A DNA stretch of 64,000 bases, from positions 157,085,293 to 157,149,292 of the forward strand of contig CM043958.1 in the NCBI GenBank assembly GCA_014529385.2, given 5' to 3'. Origin of the DNA: Adiantum capillus-veneris (lineage: Eukaryota; Streptophyta; Polypodiopsida; Polypodiales; Pteridaceae). The position numbers and the translations under genes were made by a program. Of this stretch, positions 10,940 to 22,908 are shown one piece after another; positions within the stretch are counted from its first letter, which is position 1, and the number at the start of each line of letters is the position of its first letter. The notes beneath the pieces were generated by a model. The model was given only the letters and a program-made list of their open reading frames with translations, was not told where the DNA came from and made no database searches.

Positions 10940-12800
10940 CTCTCCTATGCTTGGGAAAAGGAAAGGGAGCATGATGCCTTCATCTTGTTTGATCCTGGCT
11001 CTACTCACAACTTCATATCAACGGAGTTGCTCACTAAGTTGGGCATTCAAGCTTTTGAGATGGGAGATATTGTCACTGCCGATGGAGCTTTCAAGGGATA
11101 GCAAGGCTCCGTTACTCCCTTGATTGGGAAGTTGAGGCTTCACATCCAAAGCTACATCGACAAAGAAGACTTTTTCATCTCTCCTCTCCAACATGAGGAT
11201 GTTATCCTAGGGGCACCACGGTTCAATCGCATGGCTGCCAACATGAAGTTCCCTGAAAGGAGAATTTACTTCACCTACAGAGAAAAGAGCATTTATATAG
11301 ATGCTGATGAGTTTGGTCGTACTATACCACTTGTAAATCCTCCTGCTTTTGATAAATCAATGAAAAGCTCAGTTTTTGCGTACATAATTTTTGTCAAAGA
11401 GCCCCTAAAAGGTCCTAATGTTTCATCAAATATAAATGGTAGGAATCAAGAAGAATTAGACCTGTCTAATTTTCTAAATGGATTCCAAGATGTGTTCATC
11501 GATGATATCCCTATGGACTTACCTCCAAAACGAGGGGATGATGACCATCAAATTGAGCTCCTACCAGGAAGCTCACCGCCTAACAAGCCTCCTTATCAAG
11601 TTTCCCAAGCTCAAGAAGAGGAGATCATGAGGCAAGTACAAGAATTGGTAGACAAAGGGACGGTGAGGCCTAGCTCCTCTCCCTTTTGTTCTCCAGTCCT
11701 TTTAGTGCAAAAGAAAGATGGTACATACCGCATGTGTGTGGACTATCGAGCACTAAACCATATCACTACCAAAAACAAATTTCTCGTACCTCGGGTAGAA
11801 GATCTGTTTGATAAGCTACAAGGCTCTATTACTTCAATAGGATTGATCTTAAAAGTGGCTATCATCAAATAAGGATAGTGAATGAAGATATCCTAAAGAC
11901 CGCGTTTCGTACAACGTTTGGTCTTTATGAATATCTAGTCATGCCTTTGGCTTGACTAATGCACCAACCATGTTCAATCGTTTATTGGAGAAAATATTTA
12001 GACCCTACCGCAAATTCACTAGAGTGTTCTTTGATGATATCATCATCTACTCCAAGTCCTTGGAGGAAGACAAGCAACATCTCCAAGTGATTTTTCAAGC
12101 ATTGAGGGAGAACAAGCTTTTTATCAATCAAAAGAAAAGCAAATTTTTCCTTCAAGAGATTCAATAGTTAGGTCTTATTATCTCCCAAGATGATATCCGT
12201 ATGGATCCATCAAAGTTGGAGGTAATAAAATCATGGCCTAATTCAAGGAATCTACATGAGCTAAGAAGCTTTATTGGTATGTGTGCATATTATAGACACT
12301 TCATAGAAAAATTCTCTCAAATAGCAGGACCATTACATGACTTAACAAAGAAGAACGTTTCTTTTGACAAGCTCAAGGAGAAGCTTACCTCCCAACCAGT
12401 CCTTATGCTTCCGGGTCTCTCAAAGCCATTTGAGGTCCAATGTGATGCTTGTGGTGATTACCTTGGAGCAGTCTTGCTTCAAGATGGGCATGCCATAGCA
12501 TATGAGAGCCGATGGCTCAATGCGATACGAAAAAGAGATTTCAGTTGTTCTACATGCCCTAGACACATAGAAGCACTATCTATTGGGGACTCCATTTATT
12601 TTACAAACAGACAACCAAAGTCTCAAGTACTTCATGATGCAAACCAAGCTTTACGACAAACAAATGAGGTGGAAAAATTTTCTTTCGCAATTGTATTTTC
12701 ATATTGCTCACATTGCTGGTAAGCACAATCAAGTGGTCGATGCACCTCACAATGATCTATCTTCTACGATAGATGAGTATGCTACTAACTTGACTTTAAA
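10940..12800 (+). pseudogene. Chromovirus A PR-RT-RNase H
   Basis: The protease is recognised from [11 protein letters not shown] at about 10986-11020. The linker at 11440-11600 carries the [20 protein letters not shown] segment. The RT core runs from 11610 to 12400, with [19 protein letters not shown], the F-F-D-D-type active site at about 12020-12050 and the LHELRSFIGMCAYYRHFI segment. RNase H follows from about 12420 with CDACGDYLGAVL. Stops at 11101, 11870 and 12166 and deletions near 11830 and 11950 break the frame. Confidence 0.9.
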
Positions 12801-12819
12801 GACATAATTTCAGCCCTTG

Positions 12820-14196
12820 CTTTGGGGAAGAAAGAGGAACCATTCACCTTGCAGTATGGTTATCTTCTCCATGGCAATAGGCTATGTGTTACCCACTCCC
12901 ATCATGAGAAAGTTATGTATGAATCCCATGTTGCTCCCTATGCGGGGCATAGAGGCATTCAACCTACTCTTCGAGGAGAAGAGACGTACTTCTATTGGCC
13001 TACCATGAAAGTGGACATACAAGAGTATGTTTCAAAATGTGTGGTATGCCAAAAGACTAAGTATGATAGAGGGAAGCAACCTGGATTACGCCAGCCCCCC
13101 TAGCCAATCCCTAATTCACCATGGGAGAGTATATCCATGGATTTTATCTTTGGATTACCCAAGTCTATCCATGGGAATACAAGGATATGGACAATAGTCC
13201 GGGGGTTTAGCAAACAAGCACACTTTTTTCTTGTCAAAAAGACTATTAAGGCACAACAAATGGCAACTCTCTTCATATCTCAAATTTTCACACCATGGAT
13301 TGTTAACATCCATCGTGTCAAATAGAGATCCTAGAATGACCAGTAATTTTTGGAAAGGTTTCTTTGAAAATCTAGGTATAAGATTGAATTTCTCCTCGGC
13401 CTATCACCCACAAACGGATGGCCAAAGTGAGATAGCCAATCTTATGATACTCGATCTACTAAAGACTTATGTTACAAAGTAGATCAACACTCACAATGGA
13501 AAAAATACTTACCCCTTGTAGAGTATGCGTACAATAATACCGTTCATACTTCTATGCAAAAAGCACTTTTGAAATCATAGAGGGAAGGCCTAAAAGTCCC
13601 TTGCTACTTAAAGTACATAGGAAGATCTTTGTTGCCGATGAGTATAGCGTGACCTACAAGAATCTTTTCAAAAGATTAAAGAGGCTATATTTGTCTCTCA
13701 ACAAAGGCAAAAAACTAATGCTGACAAGCACAAAAGGGCCTTAACATTTAAAGAAAATGATTTGGTCTTACTTAAGTTTCCCAAGGCTCAATTGAGGCAA
13801 ACAACGGGAAAAAACCCTACGGGCCATCAAAAGTATTATGCTAAACTAGCAAAAAGATACTATGGTCCTTTTCAAATCTTGAAGCCAATCAATGAGATGG
13901 CTTATCAACTCAAGTTGTCCAACCATTGGCTCATACACAATGCCTTTCATGTGAGCTTACTTAAGCCCTACAAAGGAGAGCCACCAAGGGAACCAATTAT
14001 TGAAGACTAAGAAGAGGTGCTACAAACCGAAGCTATTCTTTGGCATGAAGACAAGGTACCACGACATGGTAAGATGATCCAATGATATTTTATTAATTTC
14101 AAAAATTATCCTTTTGAAGATGCTAAATGGATGCAAGGAATACAGCTTAAGGATAGCATGAACCTTGTCAATGCTTTCAATGCTACATTAGAGTAA
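12820..14196 (+). pseudogene. Chromovirus A integrase and chromodomain
   Basis: The zinc-binding module is seen in HHEKVMYESHVAPYAGHRG and CVVCQKTKYDRGKQ. The catalytic core has MDFIFGLPKS, a second-aspartate segment at about 13320 (SNRDPRMTSNF, where N precedes the arginine) and YHPQTDGQSEIAN. The GPF-type tail is at about 13850. The last 60 codons resemble a chromodomain (the FKNYPFEDAKW pattern) and end at TAA 14194. Frame breaks occur near 13100, 13320, 13480 and 13560. Confidence 0.88.
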
Positions 14197-14528
14197 GAAA
14201 TGTACACGTTTCTTTTAAATGACCAATTTTTTTGTCTTATAAGACATTCTCTTTTTATTGTGCACAAATTTAATTAGTATGCATGCTTAGATGACGACGT
14301 CTCTCAAACACCAAGTATCATTTGTCACTCTACTTGAGAGAATGAAATGGACTAAAGAGCAAACATGCTTGCGGTAGCTACATCTTCCAAGCACCAAATG
14401 GATTAGTCATCCATCTTGGAATGATGTCGTAGAGTAAAAAGGGATCCTCTACCTCCATTGATTAATGACTAAGGATTTATCTCTTCTACCTCATAGTGAG
14501 GACGACTATGATTTCAAGAGAGAGGTAA
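14197..14528 (+). other. 3' untranslated region and polypurine tract of chromovirus A
   Basis: There is no coding capacity here. The tract TTTCAAGAGAGAGGTAA at 14512-14528 sits directly before the LTR and is shared with chromovirus B (reverse strand, 42508-42524), which identifies it as the plus-strand primer. Confidence 0.8.
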
Positions 14529-16138
14529 TGTCATAAAATTTAATATCTAACCAACCCAAATGATTTTATCATATTAAACAGATCATTTAATGTGGGAGAA
14601 TAAACAAGAACAAGGGTTAGAATATAGACATGTGCTTATAGATCTATCTCAACACGGGGCCAATGGTAAAGGGGTCCAAATGAGAGATGGTATGTCAAAG
14701 AGCAAAGCTAGCTAATGGAGCTTAAAGACCTTAGGGTTAGCTTCATTAAAGACCTCCAAAGGTTAGTGTTAAAATTCCTTGGACCTTAGGCAAGCTAGGG
14801 CTATGCTTGAGGTGGGAACCGGGTCCAAGCTTGAGGTGCTTGTTGTCCTTGCTAACTAAGATGCTTGAGGTGCTAAGGTGCTCCACGACTAAGGTGCTTG
14901 AAGGGTTCAAAAATTCAATGCATATCCCTACACAAGGGGGGGCGAGCCCTCATTGTAGGAGCTAGAAATAGAACACACACACCCTCACACAAGGCAAGCT
15001 TGGTACAAAGAAAGCATCTGGGACACTTGTCGAGATCCTTTTCATGTTTCCCTCATGGTATATCTAAAGCCTATTGGTTGGGCTCCCAAAGGGTCCAATG
15101 ATAATTTAGTTAAATTAATTAATTGTTTATGCATTTATCAAGTCCTCTCTCTCAAAGGGGAAAGGGGGACACTTGTCCTAAGGCTACCCTTGTTGTTTGA
15201 TATGAACTAAGCATGTGATTGGCCAAGCTTGAGAAGGTCCAATCAAGTGTAAGATTGTGCTAGAAGAGGGGGTCAACTAAAGCAAGGAGGGGGACTAGCT
15301 TGGGGGGGTATACTCTCCCACACACAGACACACACTCATTGTGTGAGTTGCAAAGTGCAGGAGATCCATCTCCTTCTCCAAGCTTGTAGAGAAGTTGAGA
15401 GCCTACTCCAACACTCTTGGCTATGGAATGAAAATATCCAACCAAGAGCCATGCTCCAATGATTAAGCTTTCCATCTTCTCCATCTTCATTACTGTTCTA
15501 TTATGTATGCTAAGCAAGAGGAGTGATGATAAGTGAGGAACCATTTCTTTCTCCTATGAATGTTTCTTCTTCCTCTTCCCTACCCTCATTCCCCGCTAGA
15601 TCTCTTCATTACTATTCTATTATGTATGCTAAGCAAGAGGAGTGATGATAAGTGAGGAACTATTCTTTCTCCTATGCATGTTTCTTCTTCCTCTTCCCTA
15701 CCCTCATTCCCCGCTAGATCTCTCCACCTTTGAAGGTGTTTGAGGCCTTGGGACTGAGGCCTGGGGATGGTTAATGCTTTTTACAAAGCCTATGTTATGC
15801 TCGTGATGCTTGAAGCTTCACATCTTCATTGCATCACCTAGGTCACAAGGAACCCAAAGATTTTGTACCAAGTCTCTCCTGATGGGAGAATCTATAATAC
15901 AAAATCCTATTGGAGGGGAGACCGGCTCCACATAAATCCTGTCCTCAATTGTTGTCATGTTATCTAAACTCTCTCTCTTGCAAAAATATTGTTCATGCCA
16001 ATTTAATTAAGTATTATGGTTATGTTGCTACTGCTAATTAAGTTCACCCTCTATGTTCTCAAAGTAGTCTCACAAAAATTCTCATTCTAATTTTCCTAAT
16101 TCCGCTATTCTCAAAGTTCATAGGCCATTTTCGTTACA
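14529..16138 (+). repeat. 3' LTR of chromovirus A
   Basis: It starts TGTCATAAAATT and ends TTACA, and is homologous to 2479-3997. It has a direct tandem duplication of about 119 bp (15482-15601 and 15602-15721, beginning TCTTCATTACT) that the 5' LTR does not have. The duplication therefore arose after integration. Confidence 0.92.
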
Positions 16139-16143
16139 AAACA
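16139..16143. repeat. Target-site duplication AAACA, right copy
   Basis: Right-hand copy of the 5-bp duplication that flanks chromovirus A. Confidence 0.9.
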
Positions 16144-16839
16144 TGAGTATGATTGATTTCTATAGAGCAAATAAAAGCTTTGCAGAGGAAACCGTGCTTA
16201 TGTCAAGATGTAACCATGTAAAGCATGAATTCTTTAAAAGCTTGATGCAACAAAACACAAACCATACTTATTCGAAGATGCGATCTTGTAAAACATGAGC
16301 AAACCATACTTATGACAAAACTTAATTGTTCACAAAGACAAATTTGTACATTCAACTCATCGACATATTGATTTGTACTTGATGACCTGCAAGACAACCA
16401 TTGTTGTTTAACACAAGATAAAAAGTAATAGAATTGAATTAATGACATGAAAATCAAGCTTCAAATCTCCAATACAAAGAAGCCATGACTCCCCAATACG
16501 TAGAAGCTTTTCACTCCAATACGTAAAAGATAATTGAGCTATTTGCACTCAAAACTCTCATCAGCACAATCATTGCCTCCAGAAATTGCACTAGCATTTC
16601 TTTGCTCTCTCTCCTTAAACATAACTCTAGCAATGTTATCTCATCTATATGCCCCATTTATTGCAATTGTAAGGAACAATGCCTCCATTTTGTGCTCTCT
16701 CTACTACATGTGAAGGGTGAGAGTCCATCAAGCATGAGACTTCTACAAGAGCGTCATGTAATCAACTATGAACTCTTGTATCCAATCTTGTGGCATCCAA
16801 TCGAGCTAACACCCATTGCAACTTGCCCTAGGCTTCTCA
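16144..16839. other. Unassigned stretch after chromovirus A
   Basis: No coding region or terminal inverted repeat was recognised. Short near-repeats are visible (ACAAACCATACTTAT and GAGCAAACCATACTTATG at about 16258-16315; CCAATACAAAGAAGC and CCAATACGTAGAAGC at about 16470-16506). It may contain the 3' flank of the Harbinger remnant that follows on the minus strand. Confidence 0.5.
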
Positions 16840-17940
16840 AATCCATCCCTCATCAAATGAATACATGTGAACAATGCACATGTTATGGAGGACGAAGCAT
16901 GTCCAGATCATCTTTGGCACATTCTGCAAAAGCATGTTGATTTAGAAGGATTCTAAACCACGCTTTGAGCATTCCAAAAGCACACTCCAGAGTCATCCTC
17001 AAGCTGGATTGGATATAGTTCCAAAAGTACCATTCAAAAGATAAGCCGTCTTTGCTGCCTTTGAAAGGTGAAAGCATCCAGAATCTTGTTGAATACGCAC
17101 AATCCCCCAAAAGACAATAATTGCCAAGATAGCCCGCTTCACATTTTTGACCTAATTGATTGCAATGAAATACGTTCCAATCATGCATGGACCCTACCCA
17201 CCTATGTCCTAATCTCAAACAACGCAATTAGCTGCCATTGTCATTTGCAATATAATTGAGTTGAAGTCTTTCTTGTTGGAGTAGTTGTGGCTCGAGAGGC
17301 AATGATTGGCACATGGTTCCCATCCACTGCACTTGTCATGAAAGGAATATTGTAGATTGCCTCAAAGTCCTTGGTAAGGCTCTACATTCTCTTAGTCAAA
17401 GGATATTTGACAAAAAGATCATGCAAACCAGAAGAAGACACTACATCATAAAATTTGATGACAAGCTCTTGTGTTGCGGCTATGGAGATCGAGTATCTAT
17501 TTGCAAATAAATTGGAGATCACCTCAAAAGTTAAGCAATGTAAAGCTATGCAAACTCTTTTGTCAACAAGGATTTCCTTGTGAAAGTTCATGTCAAAGTG
17601 TCTCTTCTTTGGAGCTAACCATGCTGTCAAGAAATTGAAGGTGTTCTTTGCTTACACGAAGCCTGCTCTTAAACATCTTGTTGGAATAGCTATCGTTCAA
17701 GCACTGCTCCATGAACATGTGTGGCCGGGTATATGCCAACATGCTCTATTCTCATGGCTTCTCCTCCTATGTGAGCCACTCTGGTTGGGATTACTTGTCC
17801 AATGAAACAAGTAAGAATGTGGACTTTGTATGCATAGTCAACCATGTCAGCATTGTTATATTCAGCAAGCTCTAAAGCTATGTTTGAAGAAATAATCAAT
17901 GCAAAGAAGCAAGCAAGAACTACCAAGTCATCCTCCATAA
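16840..17940 (-). pseudogene. PIF/Harbinger transposase
   Basis: On the minus strand the pieces of a DDE_Tnp_4 transposase appear in order. The first catalytic Asp is in SAVDGNHVPIIAS (about 17305-17345). YSNKKDFNSIILQ and VGSMHDWNVF follow. The second Asp is in LGDCAYSTR, and the Glu is in LECAFGMLKA (about 16950-17010). The C-terminal CFVLHNMCIVH motif lies at about 16860-16890. All three catalytic residues can still be traced, but the frame is broken at several points, so the gene is dead. Its partner DNA-binding gene lies upstream at 18083-18862, the usual two-gene Harbinger arrangement. Confidence 0.85.
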
Positions 17941-18082
17941 CTTGAAATAGAAGTACATGTCACTTTCCAAACTCAACCAGAAGAAGACACTGATATGTAT
18001 GACTATTTTCATTAAAAAAGCAACAAATAGGGACAACAAAGAGCAAGACATAGAATAACAACTTTAAAATTGTATTTAGATA

Positions 18083-18862
18083 TCAAAATATGTCATTGCA
18101 CCGCAAACAATGTGCAACAAAGAGATCATACATAATTCTTTTTTTGAAACTCTTTAGTACATCCAAGAATCTAGCAAATGCACTATTGAGAGATCCTAGA
18201 AGTTTAAGATTTTTATCTTGCTGATCCTTGCAATTTCTTCTAATACCCTTTACTAAGCTACCATGATCTTGGCAGTATTTGCCACATCCACAAGGGACTC
18301 CTAATTTTTCTGTCCTTTTGATGTGGTTGGTCTCGAGCACTCTTTCTTTTGCAGCCAATGATGCACCTTCTCCTCCATCTTCTGTGGTCTATGCCTATGA
18401 GGGACTCGTTGATTCCTGCATGTATGTGTCATTGGAGTGGCCAAGCGCTAAAGCATTAGACTCGCTAACTATATTTTCTCTCCTATGCATGTACTCATCC
18501 ACTATATCATACCAACCACAGGTTATCCTAAGATCATTTCTCAATGTAGAATTGTGAGCTTTTTCTCTCTTATACACATCGTACACACGTCCCCTTTTTT
18601 TTGCAAGCTTGTGGCCAACTTTTTCACATTCTAGAAAAACCAATGCAAGTTGTGTCGCAACCTTTGACCAAAGATCCACACCTTGTTTGGGAGGTTTCCC
18701 AAAGTCATCATTCATAGTGCCACAAATATGAATAAGTTGCACAACCCATGCATCCTTCCAGTTATCTCTCCCCTTCTTGTCTTTGCTACCGTCATCTAGA
18801 CTAACCATGGTTTCTTGGTTCTTTTTTCTCCCTTTCCCTCCGTGACTTGTAGTGTTTGTCAT
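18083..18862 (-). pseudogene. Harbinger SANT/Myb-like partner protein
   Basis: The ATG at 18862 opens a reading frame with NWKDAWVVQLIHICGTMND and KPPKQGVDLWSKVATQLA, then LAKKRGRVYDVYKREKAHN. This pattern fits the SANT/Myb-like DNA-binding protein encoded next to Harbinger transposases, which helps carry transposase to the element ends. Two in-frame TAG codons (18395 and 18389) divide it. The same frame continues with a basic, Cys-containing tail down to 18083. The start codon lies only about six bases from the chromovirus D fragment, so no 5' leader or terminal repeat is left. Confidence 0.7.
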
Positions 18863-18867
18863 TGTTC

Positions 18868-19754
18868 CACTTTGCTTATGACACTTTTCCTCCCTTTGGT
18901 GCTATGGAAAAAGTTTTGGCCTTCATCCAACTATTTGATGCGGCCTTGGAGATGAGGGCTTCACAGAGTCCTCTAAGCTACGCCATGTAGCTATGCATTT
19001 CCATATTCTTCTGGAAAATGGTGGGCTAGCTGTCTATGAGGTAATTGATGCAAAGCTCCAAAGACATGGAAAACTCTACGAGTTTCCATAATGAAGCAAT
19101 TTCTTGCAAGCGATGCCAAAGACAAAATACTTACCAAATGGTGAAGTTTGAAGCTGTCTCCCAATGAGTCTATTCACAAGTATGTGGAAAAGTTTTGGGA
19201 TTTACATCTCAAACCTACAGTCCACCAAAAGATAGACTTTGTGGAACAAAAAGAACAATTTTGTCCAAGACTACCCGAAGATATGACCAAGTATGTCAAC
19301 TCTCAAAGGCCTAGGATTATCACTGAAGTGATTCACCATACTATGGTTGCTTCACAAATCAATTTCCAACACGGGGCTAAAAGGAATTTTAAGCCCATGG
19401 AAACTAGAGACCGAAATGAACCTAGAGGGAAGAATAATGCTCAAAATTCTTCCCAAGGCAATTCTAGCAACAACAACAACAACAACAACAAGACCAAGGA
19501 GAAAGGAGTTTAATAAGGTAAAAATTAACTCTCTCCTGAAGAGTTAGAGGCTTTTTGCAAAGATCATAAATGTTTCAAGTGTGGGGAGCAAGGACATGGC
19601 TATCGTTCTTGCCCTAAAATAAATTCACGCAATGAGACTCCTAAAGCTTCCATGGTTGAATCTCCAAAAGAGGATCATCCCTTTCCTATGCTTGGGGAAA
19701 GGTGAGGGAGCATGATGTCTTTAACCTTTTTGACCCTGGCTCTACTCGTAACTT
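18868..19754 (+). pseudogene. Chromovirus D Gag-protease fragment
   Basis: A third copy of the chromovirus A/B family, with no LTRs. It begins within the Gag core (VLAFIQLFDAA) and continues with ESIHKYVEKFWDLHLKPT (19165-19215), an Asn-rich linker, an intact-looking zinc knuckle [14 protein letters not shown] (about 19572-19612) and the protease start FDPGSTRNF at about 19728. It stops abruptly at 19754, where antisense copia sequence begins. Stops and small deletions are present throughout. Confidence 0.87.
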
Positions 19755-20240
19755 TAGACATCTTGACTACTGGAGAGAAAATCTCATCAAAGTCCATGCC
19801 TTTCTTTTGCTTGAATCCTTTAGCAACCAATCTAGCATTATACTTAGGCTGGGGATCTTTTGCCGTGTATTTCTTATGGTACATCCATTTGCAAGGCAAG
19901 GCTTGTTTTCCCTCTGGAAACTTTTTCACTTTCCAATTATCATTTGCCATAGTCAAGCTATACTCCAATTGCTTTGCTTACTCCCACTTCACGTTGTCTT
20001 CCATAAGAATGGCCTCTTGGTAGCAGGTAGACTCTTTGCAGTTAGTGACCAACAAGTAGTCTAACCCTGGCTGAAAATGCTTAAGGGCACAAGAGACTTG
20101 CATAGATCTTCATGTGTTTCACCTACTCCCAATGGTACCATCGTCTTCTTCTCTTGCTGCCCGTTACAAGCTCCACATTTCCCAAATTTTCAACAAAAAA
20201 AGTAGACCTTACAATCTTAGAAATTACCTTTTAGATTTTG
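19755..20240 (-). pseudogene. Ty1/copia RT N-terminal fragment
   Basis: The minus strand encodes WKVKKFPEGKQALPCKWMYH and ARLVAKGFKQKKGMDFDEIF, the start of a copia RT. The stretch just before it (ESTCYQEAILMEDNVKWE) is the typical copia lead-in. It differs from Copia 1, so it is another copia family. The right end is vague. Confidence 0.85.
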
Positions 20241-22908
20241 AAAATGAATGTGAGAATACTTACAAAATCTAGGGAATCTAGTGGGAACAACCGTCACATA
20301 TAGCCAATTTGCCTCTAAATTTTTTTAGGGTGATGGTTTTTCATGTCTAAAGAAAAAGGAGATTTTTGTCTGAGCAAGAGGTGTTCACAGCGCGAGCTGA
20401 TATTAGATGATAACATCATCTTTGTTACTCTTATAACTTTGTTAACAAATGTTGCCCTTCAAAAAATTAAACCATGTTAGTGGACCGTTCTATGTACGTA
20501 AATATGCTATAATTTCTCTCTATCAAAATTCATTTGACCGTCATTGAGTTAATGAGGGTGATACATGTCTTGATCACACTAAGAAAGTAATTGCGATTGG
20601 GGGAGTCCCGTCGTGTTTCATCCAGCCTAAATTCTGAAGCTTTTTCTAAAGTGCCAAGCTCTCACTATCCAAGCAAGAAGACCCATTTGGTAAGATTTTG
20701 GTAAACTTGTTACTAGTGCGTCTTGTGGACTTGAGAGTATCACGTAATTATCGAAAAGTTTGAGTGTTTTTCATGCACGATGCCACTTGAGTTACACATA
20801 TATAATCAAAATATACCGCTCCCTAGAGGTGAAACTTGAATAGTTGATTTTTCCAAGGAAAACTTCAAATGCTCTATCTAATTTTTCATTTTTTCTTGGA
20901 TTATACTTCGCTCAAAAAATCTTGCTCGCCACATGGTAAGACTCCTCTTCTTCAAGGGCACTCTCATGCATTCTATCCTATAGGCATTGTACAAGCACCC
21001 AAGAGCACATCATTCCTTGTGAACCAAAAATCTTTGAACTAGTGGTGGTTGTAACATCAATGTCCATACTACACTGCATTGTTTGCAATGCATGACATAC
21101 TTGGAGAAAAAATTACCTATCCTTGAAGAACTTTTTATATTAGCTTCAAAAACCATTGGTGGGAATCACTTGTGGGAACTTTTCTTGACAAAGTTATGGA
21201 TAATATTTCTAAAGACAGATTTTTGGATGCCTTTTATTTAAGGTGTTAAAAGGAAAGGGAGAAAAATAATTTGCAAGCTCCTGCTAGAGCGAGAGCGACG
21301 TGAGTGAGAGAGAAGCTCACACCTCATGATAGAGACATTGTCGGCCCGACTTGTAGAAGGAAGAGTTGATCCTTATGGTAGGGCAACTAGTTCTTGTAGG
21401 AGAGGCAAAAATTTCCATCCCACTCAATATCAAGCGTTTGTGTGTAAGGGTGGTTTCCCACACGCTCGGCCAACAAATCAAATTTCTCTTCTTCTTTCCC
21501 CTATAGATAGTTCCTTGATGGTTAAAGTCTTTAAACTGATCCAAAATTGCTTTGCAACCAGTGGTCATAAGTTACTTGCTATCCTCTTCTACTAATCCAA
21601 TTCCATAACCAAATTGAAAATTTTGGCTCGAATTTGATTGCATGCACGCGATGCAAGAGGAATCTCTGCAATTTCTCTAGCAAGAGGACTCTTTTGTAAT
21701 CTCTCTTGAAAATTTCAAAGCATTTTCCAAAGCTTAATCATGAAATTCATTTACCACATTTTGTTTGCCAATTCCAAAGCTTTAAAGTGCCGATCCTTTT
21801 CAAAATCAACCATAGCCAATGCCGAGCCACCACACCAAAACTTTGATACTATTGGTGGTAAATGGGAAAATTGAAATTATTTGCTATGCTGTAATTACAC
21901 ACATGTTTCTCTCACCTTTTACCATCTCTCCCGCAAGACACATAAACAATGAAAATTATGATATTTATTTGCTACACACACATGCATACATGTAGATAAT
22001 GGCATAGAAGTGTGAGAAGATGAAAGAGGTGTTGAAGAGGGAGATGGTGACTAAATTACACACAAAATATGGTAGAGAAGGAAATAGAAGAATCACACAA
22101 CTAATGGCTTGAAATTAGCCCCAAGTGCACAACACACTATACATCTTGGTTATTTTATATTTATTTAAAATTAAATCTAGTGCCAAATGTTAGAGGTCCC
22201 TCTTTTTACAAAACATTGCATGGCCGACCATAGGAGATGGTTCCCACTTATTGAAAAATATTTCTAGCCTATAAAATTGAAAGTGAGCACATCTGAGCTT
22301 TCTTGAACAAAATTAAAATACTAATGAATGCTAAGCTGCTATGGTTTGATTATTGAGCTTAGACAATCAAATTTGCAACCTCCTTCTCAACTTCTAGAAT
22401 TCCAATCTACACAAATAACAAGTTCACAATTTAACTACTAATTTATCAAGACAACAATAGAGTACTTAACCATTACAAAGCCCAATCATTCCCTACACAT
22501 GCTAATACTAACCATATGCCGCATGGAAATCACCATGTTTGACAAATAAAAGAGATATATAGTAAAATATCAAAGGCTATAACCCCATGCATTCTCTTGC
22601 CCTCTCTCTTCAAGGCATTCTAGAGATTAACCCAATTTTTTGTGCACACTTCTATAGCTTGTTACTCCATTGCTAGATAAGACATAATCTTAGTGGTGGA
22701 AAAAACGTTGCACCAGCCTTGTTCATCATCTATAAATGCCACTAGAGAATATTGGAGTCTAAGGCTATCAATTACCATCAATAGTATTCAATCGATTGGT
22801 GTCATCATTAAAGGTGGCTTGGGTGTCAACATCATCCCTAGCCTGGCACTTGCAAAACTTAGACTATTTGTATCAACACCAACCAATTTCAGTCTATGAA
22901 CCTTTGAC
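20241..22908. other. Unassigned AT-rich stretch, possible copia leader
   Basis: No coding region is convincing over about 2.7 kb. On the minus strand, TAGTATCAAAGT at about 21841-21852 resembles a decayed initiator-Met primer site (9 of 12 bases). It would fit a copia element whose RT fragment lies at 19755-20240 and whose 5' LTR would extend right from about 21855. No second LTR was found to confirm this, so the assignment is a guess. Confidence 0.35.

Larger units (their letters stand above)
2479..16138 (+). mobile_element. Chromovirus A (Ty3/gypsy), host of nested Copia 1
   Basis: A full-length but decayed gypsy element bounded by direct LTRs (TGTCATAA...TTACG/TTACA) and the 5-bp duplication AAACA. 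The order is LTR, degenerate primer site, gag, protease, RT, RNase H, integrase, chromodomain-like tail, polypurine tract, LTR. This is the chromovirus order. Copia 1 (4923-10042) interrupts gag. Removing it leaves about 8.5 kb. LTRs differ by many substitutions plus length changes in each copy (1519 against 1610 bp), so the insertion is older than chromovirus B, which belongs to the same family. Confidence 0.93.

Noticed and set aside
20241-22908. ORFs at 21317-21595 and 22693-22899 as genes
   Set aside because: They are short, overlap on both strands, and have no motif; the stretch is better left unassigned.
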